In this document: positions 40,343 through 48,457 of the stretch, in pieces
Layout: the number at the start of each line of letters is the position of its first letter
Position numbering within the stretch: position 1 is the stretch's first letter
Assembly (NCBI RefSeq): GCF_024714495.1
Contig: NZ_JAMZMJ010000001.1
Span: 1,116,001 to 1,180,000, forward strand
Direction of reading: 5' to 3'
From: Marinoscillum pacificum
GTDB taxonomy: Bacteria; Bacteroidota; Bacteroidia; Cytophagales; Cyclobacteriaceae
Length of the DNA stretch: 64,000 nucleotides
Program-made: the position numbers and the translations under genes
The notes under the pieces: model-generated
What the model was told of the DNA's origin: nothing
What the model saw: only the letters and a program-made list of their open reading frames with translations
Database searches by the model: none

Positions 40343-41269
40343 ATGAGCAAAAAAATTACCACAATTGACGCAGGAATTCAGGATACCAGCCGACCTTCTG
40401 AACGTCCTCCTAAATCTAACTGGAGAACAAAAATGATCCAGAAAGGACTAGCAACACTTCAACACATCTCTCCTACCAAAACAGCTGAAGTGGTCTGGCA
40501 TTATTTTACCAAACCAGGAGCAGTTCGGTTCAAAGAATCACATTTAGAACTTCTTGAACAGGCTGAAACTTTTACCAACTCCTATAATGGTTACGCCATC
40601 CAAGGCTATCGATGGGGAACAACTGGACCAAAAATACTTTTGGCTCATGGATGGAGATCTAAGATCTCTGATTTCAGACGAATGATCTATGCATTGGTAG
40701 ATGCAGGATACGTGGTAGAAGGCTTAGATATGAAAGCCCATGGACGATCAGAAGGGAAACACACTGCCCTTCCAGAAATGCGTGATGTCATCAAAGATCA
40801 TTACGTGAAAGAAGGTCCGTATCATGCAGTAATTGGCTATTCCATTGGTGGCTTAGCAGCGAGCATGGTACTATCTGAAGTTGCTCCAGCTTTGCAACCT
40901 AAACACCTGTTCATTATTTCGTCGCCACCATATGTTCGATACTTCTTTAAGGACATTATTGATGATCTAGGTTTTAATCACAATGTTTATGAAGAAATGT
41001 CAAAACTCGTCAAAGTGAATTATCATGAAGACATTGACTACTTTGATTTAAGAGATAAGCAAGAACAACTCAAGGGCATTGATATGACGCTGATCTATGA
41101 TGAGATTGACAAAACTGTTCCATTTGAACGCGGCGAAGAACTATACAATCACTATCCGGAAGCACATTTCGTCCAAACAAAAGGATTAGGACATTACAAA
41201 ATCATTGCATTTGATGGAGTCTTCAACATTATCCTAAAACAAATGGGGAAAGAATTAGTAACATCATAG
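40343..41269 (+). CDS. Alpha/beta hydrolase, TetR-controlled
   Basis: The 308-residue protein has the alpha/beta-hydrolase core: ILLAHGWRSKISDFRRMIYALVDAGYVVEGLDMKAHGRSEG (oxyanion region), the nucleophile elbow GYSIGGLAAS with the catalytic Ser, a late acid in LIYDEIDKTVPFERG and the catalytic His in KGLGHYKII. A polar N-terminal extension of about 60 residues precedes the core and has no signal peptide. The TetR gene ends 35 bases upstream and its operator overlaps this start, so the enzyme is probably induced by an ester or lactone-like compound that it detoxifies or uses. Confidence 0.9.
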   Translation: MSKKITTIDAGIQDTSRPSERPPKSNWRTKMIQKGLATLQHISPTKTAEVVWHYFTKPGAVRFKESHLELLEQAETFTNSYNGYAIQGYRWGTTGPKILLAHGWRSKISDFRRMIYALVDAGYVVEGLDMKAHGRSEGKHTALPEMRDVIKDHYVKEGPYHAVIGYSIGGLAASMVLSEVAPALQPKHLFIISSPPYVRYFFKDIIDDLGFNHNVYEEMSKLVKVNYHEDIDYFDLRDKQEQLKGIDMTLIYDEIDKTVPFERGEELYNHYPEAHFVQTKGLGHYKIIAFDGVFNIILKQMGKELVTS

Positions 41270-41317
41270 CATCACTTGAATTGGCGGTGCTATCTTTGAA
41301 AAAAATACTATTAAAAG

Positions 41318-41761
41318 ATGCTACTATTAGACATAGACATGTACACCTTGTTTTTGCACTTACATTCAGTGATCAGGTGGATTGTGTTGATTTTAGCCCT
41401 GGTGCTAATCATTAAATCTGTCATCAAAGGAAACTATGGCAAATTGGACAACATTCTATCTGCTTCCTTTGTAGGCATGATGGACCTAATGTTCTTACTT
41501 GGTTTAATCTTGTATGTATTTCTAAGCCCTATAACGAAAACAGCTTTTAGTGATTTTGGAGCAGCAATGAGCAATTCAGCGATTCGCTTTTGGGCTGTAG
41601 AGCACATTTTCGTGATGATCGTGGCAATAGCAGTGGCACATATTGGTAGATCCAAATCTAAAAAAGCTACTGATAGCAATAAGAAATTCAAGTTCCAATT
41701 AATCTTTTATGGCATCTCACTAGCAGCGATGCTTGTGGGCATTCCATGGGACCGCTTATAA
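41318..41761 (+). CDS. Four-helix membrane protein, cytochrome-like family
   Basis: The 147-residue product has four membrane helices. It begins (from an internal Met at residue 8) MYTLFLHLHSVIRWIVLILALVLIIKS, and includes FWAVEHIFVMIVAIAVAHIGR. Conserved His residues in helices 1 and 3 resemble those of small cytochrome-like membrane proteins seen widely in Bacteroidota, but heme binding is not shown. The internal ATG at 41339 gives a more standard N terminus. A possible -7 box TATCTTTG lies at 41291-41298. A strong terminator follows. Confidence 0.75.
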   Translation: MLLLDIDMYTLFLHLHSVIRWIVLILALVLIIKSVIKGNYGKLDNILSASFVGMMDLMFLLGLILYVFLSPITKTAFSDFGAAMSNSAIRFWAVEHIFVMIVAIAVAHIGRSKSKKATDSNKKFKFQLIFYGISLAAMLVGIPWDRL

Positions 41762-41783
41762 GATATTTTAGCCAAAACACATG

Positions 41784-41809
41784 AAAGCCGGATTTTTTCC
41801 GGCTTTTTT
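41784..41809 (+). terminator. Intrinsic terminator
   Basis: AAAGCCGGA pairs with TCCGGCTTT over a TTTTT loop and is followed by T-rich sequence. It lies 23 bases after the membrane-protein stop codon. Confidence 0.9.
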
Positions 41810-42014
41810 ATTTTTTACAGATTCTCTCCAGAATGCCACGCCATATTTGCTCCATACTTTTAAAATATACAAGTGACTATTGGTAGAATATACTGCACTT
41901 AACTTCTAATAGATTTTCATTCTATTGATGCAACAAATTCAAGCCGTTGGAGTATCAATGCAGTGGATTGAAACACACCTTATCACTTTATACTATTTTA
42001 AAATACCGAACATT

Positions 42015-42746
42015 ATGTTCACCAAAACGAAACTATCTATTGTGTTAATTGGATTGGGTTTATTAGGCACATATCAGCAAACTTTTGGACAGGAGGTTCA
42101 TGGTAAAGCCAATGTTTGGTACCTCCTCTTAATAAATCACAAACTGAATGATCAATGGAATCTTGGATCCGAGATTCACATGCGATATGATGATTGGATG
42201 AACTCCGAAGCACAGTTTTTATTTAGACCATATATTGACTTTAATACCAAGTCAAACCCAAATGTGGTTTATACATTTGGATACACTTACGTCAAAACTT
42301 ACCCATACGGAGATTATCCTTTACCTATAGGCAAACCAGAAAATAACGTTTGGGAGCAAATTACTCTCAAACATCAGGTAAATCAATTAAAAATTCAGCA
42401 TAGATACCGGTTAGAACAAAGGTGGCAACGGGATATCAGTTACAATGATGCTCAAAACCAATATGAGTTAGATGGCACATCCTTTAGTGGCAGGTTCAGA
42501 TATAGATTGACAATGACTCAACTATTATCTGATACCTATTTCGTAAACGTTTTTGACGAACTCTGGATTAGAGGCAGCAATCAATCTTTACAATATGATC
42601 GCAACTGGTTATATGTTGGTCTAGGAGCCAACTTGTCAAGCAATTATTCGATACAGCTAGCATACTTACATCAATATGCCCAAAACAACCCTGAGAGGTA
42701 TGAAAGGCATCATGGTGTTCAGGTTACAGGATCCGTTAAAATATAA
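42015..42746 (+). CDS. DUF2490 domain protein, outer-membrane-like beta-barrel
   Basis: I start at the internal ATG because it opens a clean signal peptide (MFTKTKLSIVLIGLGLLGTYQQTFGQ); the longer frame would add 30 polar residues ahead of it. The mature 217 residues have the DUF2490 pattern: VWYLLLINHKLNDQWNLGSEIHMRYDDW, alternating-residue beta-strands (RYRLEQRW, FRYRLTMTQ) and the ending YSIQLAYLHQYAQ...HHGVQVTGSVKI. This is typical of a small outer-membrane barrel. The function of the family is unknown. A terminator follows 30 bases downstream. Confidence 0.85.
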   Translation: MFTKTKLSIVLIGLGLLGTYQQTFGQEVHGKANVWYLLLINHKLNDQWNLGSEIHMRYDDWMNSEAQFLFRPYIDFNTKSNPNVVYTFGYTYVKTYPYGDYPLPIGKPENNVWEQITLKHQVNQLKIQHRYRLEQRWQRDISYNDAQNQYELDGTSFSGRFRYRLTMTQLLSDTYFVNVFDELWIRGSNQSLQYDRNWLYVGLGANLSSNYSIQLAYLHQYAQNNPERYERHHGVQVTGSVKI

Positions 42747-42775
42747 GTTTTCGAATCATTAGGTTAGGTCAGTAG

Positions 42776-42802
42776 AGGTCAGCCCAAGGGGCTGGCCTTT
42801 CT
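42776..42802 (+). terminator. Intrinsic terminator, overlapping the next convergent gene end
   Basis: AGGTCAGCC and GGCTGGCCT form a GC-rich stem (one G-T pair) followed by TTTCTTATTT. It ends the DUF2490 transcript. Confidence 0.75.
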
Positions 42803-42996
42803 TATTTCTTCTTGAATAACTTAGAATTTTTAAGACCCAAGCCGATTAAAACTACTCCTAAGGCAGTCATTCCATACAATATCATTTTTTGCTGACCTGA
42901 CGGTTGCGTTTGAACTACACTATCAGTCGCTTCTTGAGCCATAGATAGAAACATTGCTAATACTGCAACAAATGATAATCCAATTTTCTTCATCAT
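42802..42996 (-). CDS. Small exported membrane protein
   Basis: The 64-residue product has an N-terminal signal-like helix (KKIGLSFVAVLAMFLSMAQ), a polar Gln/Thr-rich link and a second membrane helix (ILYGMTALGVVLIGLGL) with a Lys-rich end (KNSKLFKKK). This gives a two-segment or cleaved single-span protein. No family is recognised. It is convergent with the DUF2490 gene and divergent from the YqaE-like gene. Confidence 0.6.
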   Translation of the reverse strand: MMKKIGLSFVAVLAMFLSMAQEATDSVVQTQPSGQQKMILYGMTALGVVLIGLGLKNSKLFKKK

Positions 42997-43124
42997 CTAA
43001 CAAATATAACCTTCCAATGCAGTAGGAAAAATGGATTTGTCAAATTGCCCGACTGAACAATCACCTTTCATTCCTGTTTTATTAAATATAACTCTCTATT
43101 TGAAAACTTAAACACTTACTAACA

Positions 43125-43283
43125 ATGGGAATCATTGAAATCCTTTTAGCTCTTTTTCTTCCACCGATAGCTGTCCTATTAAAATTTGGCCTAAGCGGAA
43201 AGTTTTGGCTTAACCTGTTATTGACCATTCTTGGCATGCTACCAGGCATCATTCATGCGTTTTACGTTTTATCAAAAAAATAA
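43125..43283 (+). CDS. YqaE/Pmp3-type proteolipid membrane protein
   Basis: A 52-codon gene encodes MGIIEILLALFLPPIAVLL, a short Lys/Gly loop (KFGLSGKFW), then LNLLLTILGMLPGIIHAFYVLSKK. Two membrane helices and the PP-IAV / GxxPGIIHAxY motifs are diagnostic of the Pmp3/YqaE (UPF0057) family, whose members affect membrane potential and salt or cold tolerance. It ends 3 bases before the DUF1206 gene, so the two are cotranscribed, suggesting a shared membrane-stress role. Confidence 0.9.
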   Translation: MGIIEILLALFLPPIAVLLKFGLSGKFWLNLLLTILGMLPGIIHAFYVLSKK

Positions 43284-43286
43284 GCC

Positions 43287-44066
43287 ATGAGCACCAATAA
43301 AGAACGATTTGCCAGGTTTGGCATTGGAACGAAAGGCTTTGTCTACATCCTTATTGGAGGATTAACTGCAGCTGCAGCTTTTGGTCGTGGCCAAAAAACA
43401 GATAGTTCAGGAGCACTTGAATTTCTATCTAATCAGCCACTTGGACTTGTATTAATCGGAATCACTGTTTTAGGACTTTGTGGACTTGTCTTCTGGCGAT
43501 TTTATCAAGCATTTAAAGATCCTGAAGACAAAGGAAATGACTTTAAAGGAATCGCAAATAGAATAGGTTACTTCTCTAGCGGCTTCTTCTATTGCTTTTT
43601 GATAGTAAGTGGAGTAGAAATATTACTGAACTCCAATTCTGGATCTGGCAACTCTAAAGAAACACTCGTTGCGAAACTACTAGACGAAACTTATGGTCAA
43701 ATCATGGTCATTGCCGTCTCACTCATATTTTTAGGCAAAGCCATATATCAATTCTGGAGAGCTTTTTCCGGGAAATTCAAAGACAAAGTAAAAGCTACCG
43801 GACATAAAATAGCCACCAGAAAATTCATCCTATATACAGGAAGAATAGGCTATACAGCTAGAGGTATAGTTATTTCAATAATTGCCTATTTAACTTTCTC
43901 AGCTGCCTTGCATTATGACTCTAACAAAGCTGGGGGAACCGAAGAAGCCTTCCATTTTGTGCAGAATGAATTCGGAACTATCATACTATTTCTGATAGCA
44001 ACTGGATTACTTTCCTATGGGATTTTTATGCTTATCAAAGCCAGATACAGAAAAATGGTTATTTAG
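43287..44066 (+). CDS. DUF1206 membrane protein
   Basis: The 259-residue protein is built of three repeats of a two-helix unit. Each repeat begins with an aromatic-rich motif: ARFGIGTKGFVYILIGGLTA (about residue 8), GIANRIGYFSSGFFYCFLI (about 91) and LYTGRIGYTARGIVISIIA (about 181). This triplication is the defining feature of DUF1206. Function is unknown. It follows the YqaE-like gene by 3 bases. A long imperfect hairpin (GAGGTAGTC ... GACTACCTC, about 44073-44115) lies between it and the convergent OmpA-family gene and may end both transcripts. Confidence 0.9.
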   Translation: MSTNKERFARFGIGTKGFVYILIGGLTAAAAFGRGQKTDSSGALEFLSNQPLGLVLIGITVLGLCGLVFWRFYQAFKDPEDKGNDFKGIANRIGYFSSGFFYCFLIVSGVEILLNSNSGSGNSKETLVAKLLDETYGQIMVIAVSLIFLGKAIYQFWRAFSGKFKDKVKATGHKIATRKFILYTGRIGYTARGIVISIIAYLTFSAALHYDSNKAGGTEEAFHFVQNEFGTIILFLIATGLLSYGIFMLIKARYRKMVI

Positions 44067-44129
44067 AAAAAAGAGGTAGTCATAAAAGTTAGCAAGAACA
44101 TTTTAAGACTACCTCACTTTATATTTTAC

Positions 44130-46229
44130 TTACATAGAGATAATGGTAAACTCAACACGACGATTTTTTTGACGACCTTCTTCTGTATCATTTGCGGCAA
44201 CTGGCTTTGCCTCTCCCATTCCTTTAGCTACCAACCGGTCTCCAGCAACTCCTTTAGAAGCCAAATAATCCAATACAGATTTTGCTCTATTTTGAGACAA
44301 AGCTTGATTTGCGGCATCAGAACCTACGTTATCAGTGTGTCCAGAAATTTCAATGGTCATTTTTGGATATTTGTCGAGCAAGTCAACTAATCGATTCAAA
44401 TCGGCAAAAGACGCTTCTCTTAATGTTGCTTTACCAAAATCAAAGAAAATGTTTTTGATCAAAACAGTTTGTCCTACCTCTATTGGTGCTAGATAGAGAT
44501 TTCTTTCTATTTCACCATATTCACTTGTTTCAGGTATTGTCAAGTTATCACTGACTGTAATGAAATTCTCTTTGCTTGCTAAGAAACTATAAGACTTACC
44601 TGAAGTCAACACCAATTTGTAAGAGCCATCTGAACCCAGAGAAGTAGCTCTTCCAATTTCTTTATCTGTTTCCAAATCACTGTAGCGAATTTCCGCACTT
44701 AGTGGCTCTCCTGTCTTTTGATTGATTACTTTACCATAGACAAGTGTTACTGCTTTTGGCTTTGCCGCTTCAGGGAGTTTGATTCTATAGATGTCAAGGT
44801 CACCCTCATATGGTGAATTAGAAACCACATAAGCGTAAGCACCAGAAGCAGGAATCGTATAGTAAGCATCCCAGCCTGGTGAATTTATCTGTGGCCCAAG
44901 ATTCAACGGCTCAGACCAGTTTAACCAGGTATCATCTAATCTTCTAGTCATAAAAATATCATTACTTCCAAACCCCTTATGACCAGCAGTAGAAAAATAC
45001 ATGGTAATATCATCGGCTGCCAAAAATGGTGAATCCTCATCTTCTGATGTATTAATTACATCTCCAATGTTCTTTGGTTCAGACCAGGTACTATCTCCTT
45101 CGAGAAAGCTGACATAGACATCCTTTCCTCCTCGAGTGTCATTTCTCTCAACAGATGAGATTAAGACTTTACGTGAACTAGACAGACAGCTTTCTGTGTA
45201 CTTATTGTCATTGTAGTAATTCTGCACAACGACTTCCTTAGGGACTTCCCATCCAGTATCTGTCTTACGGGTATAAGAAAAACCACTTCCTTTTATGGAA
45301 CCATCCGCTTCATAGGTATTACCAACCATCAACGCGTTGTTATCTGGAGTCACACTAATCACAAAATTATGACCACCATTATTAACTGGCTTAGGAAGTT
45401 GAATTGCTTTTTGCCATTTCCCATTTTGAAATTGGGAATACCATATATCAGAATATTCTCGATTCTCGAGATTGGCAGGATGATCATTTCTAGCAAAATA
45501 CAAGGTTAGTCCGTCAGCAGAAATAACTGGAGACTTCTCAGTATATGGTGAATTAACCAAAGATGATAAAGGCTCACGAACCAGACTCATTGTATCAATT
45601 CCTGGCACCATTTTGATATCCTCATAATCTTGCTTTACTTCAAGGAAATCAAACTCAACTCTCATCTCATCATTAAGAACAAAACCGATTCGATTGCCAT
45701 AAATTTCTATCTCCTTTGAGGTCAATGTATGAACAACATTATTATTAATAGAGAAATAAAGCTTATCCCCTTTTCGCTCAACCTTCAATGAGTTGATCTC
45801 ATCCATTCCACTGACTTTATCAGTTTTTGTCCAATCTGTAGTAGGTGTATACTTACCATTTTCATAGCCAGAAATTCTATAGTATCCATTGGACGTGACC
45901 ATGAAATAATGTGAGTTATCAACATCTTTCGCGGCGAAAACCAAACCATAACCATTGTTTTCGACTCCACTGGTTTGTGTAGCCTCTACTTCTATGCTAT
46001 AATCCTTGTCATATTCTGTGTAAATAGACTTATAAAAGAACCAGGACCCACTCTCAGTCTTTTTAGAAATGACATAGTTACCTCCTTGAATATAAGATGA
46101 GTACTCCTCTTTTGCAGCGATGGTCCAATCATTGCGGTTGTCCCTAAAATCATCTCTGAATAAGACTTTCTGACCCTGAGTGACTGAGACGGTGATAATA
46201 AAAAACGTAAATAGTAAAGTATACTTCAT
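44130..46229 (-). CDS. OmpA-family protein with PD40 propeller and LamG-like N terminus
   Basis: The 699-residue exported protein (signal MKYTLLFTFFIITVSVTQGQ) has four visible parts. Residues 22-205 are a beta-sandwich like LamG/3-keto-disaccharide-hydrolase domains. Residues about 220-480 hold WD40-like PD40 blades (SADGLTLYFARND, GGKDVYVS, AADDITMYFSTAGHKGFGSNDIF). Residues about 490-575 are a carboxypeptidase-regulatory-like domain (VINQKTGEPLSAEIRYSD). The C-terminal OmpA peptidoglycan-binding domain has FFDFGKATL, ISGHTDNVGSDAANQALSQNRA and NRRVEFTI. It presumably sits at the outer membrane attached to peptidoglycan. PorE of the type IX secretion system has PD40-OmpA architecture too but with TPRs, so this is a relative, not PorE itself. 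Confidence 0.88.
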   Translation of the reverse strand: MKYTLLFTFFIITVSVTQGQKVLFRDDFRDNRNDWTIAAKEEYSSYIQGGNYVISKKTESGSWFFYKSIYTEYDKDYSIEVEATQTSGVENNGYGLVFAAKDVDNSHYFMVTSNGYYRISGYENGKYTPTTDWTKTDKVSGMDEINSLKVERKGDKLYFSINNNVVHTLTSKEIEIYGNRIGFVLNDEMRVEFDFLEVKQDYEDIKMVPGIDTMSLVREPLSSLVNSPYTEKSPVISADGLTLYFARNDHPANLENREYSDIWYSQFQNGKWQKAIQLPKPVNNGGHNFVISVTPDNNALMVGNTYEADGSIKGSGFSYTRKTDTGWEVPKEVVVQNYYNDNKYTESCLSSSRKVLISSVERNDTRGGKDVYVSFLEGDSTWSEPKNIGDVINTSEDEDSPFLAADDITMYFSTAGHKGFGSNDIFMTRRLDDTWLNWSEPLNLGPQINSPGWDAYYTIPASGAYAYVVSNSPYEGDLDIYRIKLPEAAKPKAVTLVYGKVINQKTGEPLSAEIRYSDLETDKEIGRATSLGSDGSYKLVLTSGKSYSFLASKENFITVSDNLTIPETSEYGEIERNLYLAPIEVGQTVLIKNIFFDFGKATLREASFADLNRLVDLLDKYPKMTIEISGHTDNVGSDAANQALSQNRAKSVLDYLASKGVAGDRLVAKGMGEAKPVAANDTEEGRQKNRRVEFTIISM

Positions 46230-46278
46230 ATGCGTTGGGTTTATGTGCTAAAATTAGAATGTTGAAAAACATCTCACC

Positions 46279-46296
46279 ATACCGTAAGGACGGTAT
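46279..46296. promoter_or_regulatory. Inverted repeat before the OmpA-family gene
   Basis: ATACCGT-AAGG-ACGGTAT is a perfect 7-base inverted repeat 50 bases upstream of the minus-strand OmpA-family start. Its half-site ATACCG recalls the TetR operator at 39692, but the spacing between halves is 4 bases longer, so recognition by the same protein is doubtful. Confidence 0.4.
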
Positions 46297-46317
46297 ATTA
46301 TTTTTTTCATCCAATAT

Positions 46318-46365
46318 TATGTAGTTAACTACATATTTTCCTATATTTATGTAGTCAACTACATA
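46318..46365. promoter_or_regulatory. Twin operators of the MarR regulator
   Basis: TATGTAGTTAACTACATA (46318-46335) is a perfect 18-base palindrome. TATGTAGTCAACTACATA (46348-46365) is the same apart from one central base. Their centres are 30 bases apart, about three helical turns. A -7-like TATATTTA (46342-46349) lies between them, and the MarR start codon is 2 bases after the second copy. The layout predicts tight autorepression. Confidence 0.82.
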
Positions 46366-46366
46366 A

Positions 46367-46849
46367 ATGATGAAAGATTTTGCACAAGAACTTGGTTGTC
46401 TGGGATTTACAATGCGACTTAAGCGCATAGCAGACGCCTTGATGCACGATGGCAAGAAGATGTACAAACAATTAGGATTAGATATAGAACCTAACTGGTA
46501 TGTCGTATTCAGATTGCTTAAGCAACAAAACGAACTTTCTGTAACGGAGATTTCTGATCGAATTGGATTGGCTCACCCCTCAGTGATCACTTTAACTAAT
46601 AAAATGGTGAAGGCAGGCTATCTAATCTCGAATCAATGCGATCAAGACAGTCGAAAAAGGCTCCTCACACTCTCAGATAAGGCTCAAGAAATGATGCCGG
46701 AATTTGAAAGAGTATGGGCTGCAGGCGAGGCTGGTGTTATTGAGGCTGTTCGCGGTACTGAAATTATGAAAGCACTTAGCTTAATAGAAGAGCGTTTTGG
46801 CGAAAAAGGATTTAGAGAAAGAACAATTGAAAAACTGAATAACCAATGA
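46367..46849 (+). CDS. MarR-family transcriptional regulator
   Basis: The 160-residue protein has a winged-helix MarR core: PNWYVVFRLLKQQNELSVTEISDRIGLAHPSVITLTNKMVKAGYLISNQCDQDSRKRLLTLSDKAQEMM (about residues 42-112). The DxRxxxLxLT wing is clear. ATG at 46367 is preferred; a second ATG follows directly. Two matched palindromes upstream are its likely sites. The next three genes (GNAT, small membrane protein, EamA exporter) each overlap by 4 bases, forming one translationally coupled operon under its control. Confidence 0.92.
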   Translation: MMKDFAQELGCLGFTMRLKRIADALMHDGKKMYKQLGLDIEPNWYVVFRLLKQQNELSVTEISDRIGLAHPSVITLTNKMVKAGYLISNQCDQDSRKRLLTLSDKAQEMMPEFERVWAAGEAGVIEAVRGTEIMKALSLIEERFGEKGFRERTIEKLNNQ

Positions 46850-47328
46850 ATACTACCAACCAAGATTTAAACGTCACCATTCTGGACTATCACTCAGATT
46901 ATGTCAAAGATTTTGCAAGGCTGAATTATGAATGGTTAAATCAATACTTCGCAATCGAGGAGCATGATCGTGAAATGCTGGATGATCCCGAAGGCTATAT
47001 TATCAATAAAGGAGGCCAGATATTCTTCGCTAAATTCAACGATGAAATAGTTGGGACGGCAGCTCTTATAGTAGAAACACCGGACTCTTATGAATTGGCA
47101 AAAATGGGTGTATCCACAAAATACAGAGGATTGAAAATCGGCAAGAAACTGATTTTACATGCGATAGAATTTGCTCGTAAAGATGGAAAAAGACAGGTGG
47201 TACTAGAATCCAACACCAAGCTTGAACCGGCCATAAACCTATATTATCAAACGGGATTCAAAAAAATCCCAATGACCGGATGCTCACCATATGCTCGCTG
47301 CAATATCCGAATGGAACTTGATTTATGA
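46846..47328 (+). CDS. GNAT-family N-acetyltransferase
   Basis: The 160-residue protein has the GNAT fold: a FFAKFNDEIVGTAALIVE strand, ELAKMGVSTKYRGLKIGKKLILHAIEFARK containing the acetyl-CoA loop (YRGLKIGKKL in place of RGxGIG), and VVLESNTKLEPAINLYYQTGFKKIP at the end. The YARCNIRMELDL tail is typical of a group often found with MarR regulators. It overlaps the MarR gene by 4 bases and the next gene by 4 bases. It probably acetylates a small amine or drug, consistent with the exporter downstream. Confidence 0.9.
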   Translation: MNTTNQDLNVTILDYHSDYVKDFARLNYEWLNQYFAIEEHDREMLDDPEGYIINKGGQIFFAKFNDEIVGTAALIVETPDSYELAKMGVSTKYRGLKIGKKLILHAIEFARKDGKRQVVLESNTKLEPAINLYYQTGFKKIPMTGCSPYARCNIRMELDL

Positions 47329-47546
47329 TCATCGAGATAACAGGCTACGTAGCTATCGCTTTCAGTTTGCTGGCTATGGCGCAAAAGGATATGATTAAGC
47401 TGAGAGTATTTCATTTGCTCTCAGCCATTCTGTACATCGTTTATGGACTGCACCTGGCAGCGTATCCTATTGTACTTGGTGCAATCACTTTTTTAATCAT
47501 ACATATCTGGCATTTATATAAATTGACTTTTTCAAATAACGGATGA
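47325..47546 (+). CDS. Small YgjV-like membrane protein
   Basis: The 73-residue product has three short membrane helices: EITGYVAIAFSLLAMAQ, LRVFHLLSAILYIVYGLHLAA and IVLGAITFLIIHIWHLYKL. The YxxxxFSLLAMxQKDxIKLRxFxLLSxxLYxxYG pattern resembles YgjV-type inner-membrane proteins, about half of whose length is present. ATGA overlaps at both ends couple it to the GNAT and EamA genes. Function unknown; coupling to an exporter gene suggests a membrane-related accessory role. Confidence 0.8.
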   Translation: MIIEITGYVAIAFSLLAMAQKDMIKLRVFHLLSAILYIVYGLHLAAYPIVLGAITFLIIHIWHLYKLTFSNNG

Positions 47547-48457
47547 ACAGACAAACCATACTCATCATACTCGCTTTTGGCGCTATATATTTCATATGGG
47601 GCACTACCTATCTGGCCATAGTGATAGGTTTGGAGACCATCCCTCCTTTTGCCATGGCCGCCCTGCGTTTCATAACGGCTAGTATTCTATTACTTGGATA
47701 TAGCTTTATACAGAAAGAGGCGTTTCCTTCATTTAAGGCTTTAGTTAAGAATGCTGTGATAGGTATCACTGTTTTAGCCGGAGGTCAGGGATTGCTCATT
47801 TGGAGTGAACAACATATTGCTTCTGGATATGCAAGCGTTTTGGTAGCTACGTTACCTGTCTGGTTTGTTATACTTGACAGAGCAAACTGGTCATTCTATT
47901 TCAGAAATGCTTACATTTTAACTGGCATCGCCTTGGGGTTAATCGGTATTGGCATTTTGTTCGGAGAAAAAATAATGCAATCATCAACCAACGACACTTC
48001 CATGCAAATCATCGCCTCTACCCTGGTCATAATTGGAGCTATTTGTTGGGTTGCCGGAACGCTCTATAATCGGTCTCACCCCGCAAAAGGAAGTATGCAT
48101 AGAAATCTTGGATTACAATTATTCTTTGGATTTGTAAGTTGTAGCATCATCTCATTAGTATCTGGAGAACCCATTGAAAGCCTTTTTGAAAATGCATCAT
48201 CGGATTCACTGTATGCAACACTCTATCTTGCTATAGCCGGATCAATTATTGCTTATATCGCTTACACATGGCTTTTAAACATCTTACCGTCAGCGATAGT
48301 GGGAACTTATGCCTATGTTAACCCGTTGGTTGCTGTCTTTTTAGGTTGGTTATTGGCCAATGAGGAAATTACCCAGCAACAGACCATAGGAATGGTAATC
48401 GTATTAATCAGTGCCGTTTTGATCAATTTGAACAGAAATAGAACAATTAAGACTTAG
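47543..48457 (+). CDS. EamA/DMT-family exporter
   Basis: The 304-residue protein has ten membrane helices in two EamA repeats. The first begins AFGAIYFIWGTTYLAIVIGLETIPPFAMAALRFITASILLL, the standard EamA signature. The second contains LPSAIVGTYAYVNPLVAVFLGWLLANEEITQQQTIGMVIVLISAVLI. Relatives such as RhaT/YdcZ/YedA-type proteins export metabolites, amino acids or drugs. It is the last gene of the MarR operon and overlaps the end of the convergent sensor kinase gene by 11 bases. Confidence 0.92.
   Translation: MNRQTILIILAFGAIYFIWGTTYLAIVIGLETIPPFAMAALRFITASILLLGYSFIQKEAFPSFKALVKNAVIGITVLAGGQGLLIWSEQHIASGYASVLVATLPVWFVILDRANWSFYFRNAYILTGIALGLIGIGILFGEKIMQSSTNDTSMQIIASTLVIIGAICWVAGTLYNRSHPAKGSMHRNLGLQLFFGFVSCSIISLVSGEPIESLFENASSDSLYATLYLAIAGSIIAYIAYTWLLNILPSAIVGTYAYVNPLVAVFLGWLLANEEITQQQTIGMVIVLISAVLINLNRNRTIKT

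Noticed and set aside
36745-41269. dinB as part of a TetR-controlled damage operon
   Set aside because: dinB shows no LexA-type or TetR-type site before it and is separated from both TetR units by start and promoter signals; its position appears incidental.
41925-42014. Longer start for the DUF2490 protein
   Set aside because: It adds 30 polar residues in front of a clear signal peptide; the internal ATG is better.
46279-46296. Third site for the TetR regulator of 39717
   Set aside because: The half-sites agree but the spacing between them is 4 bases longer, which normally prevents binding by the same dimer.
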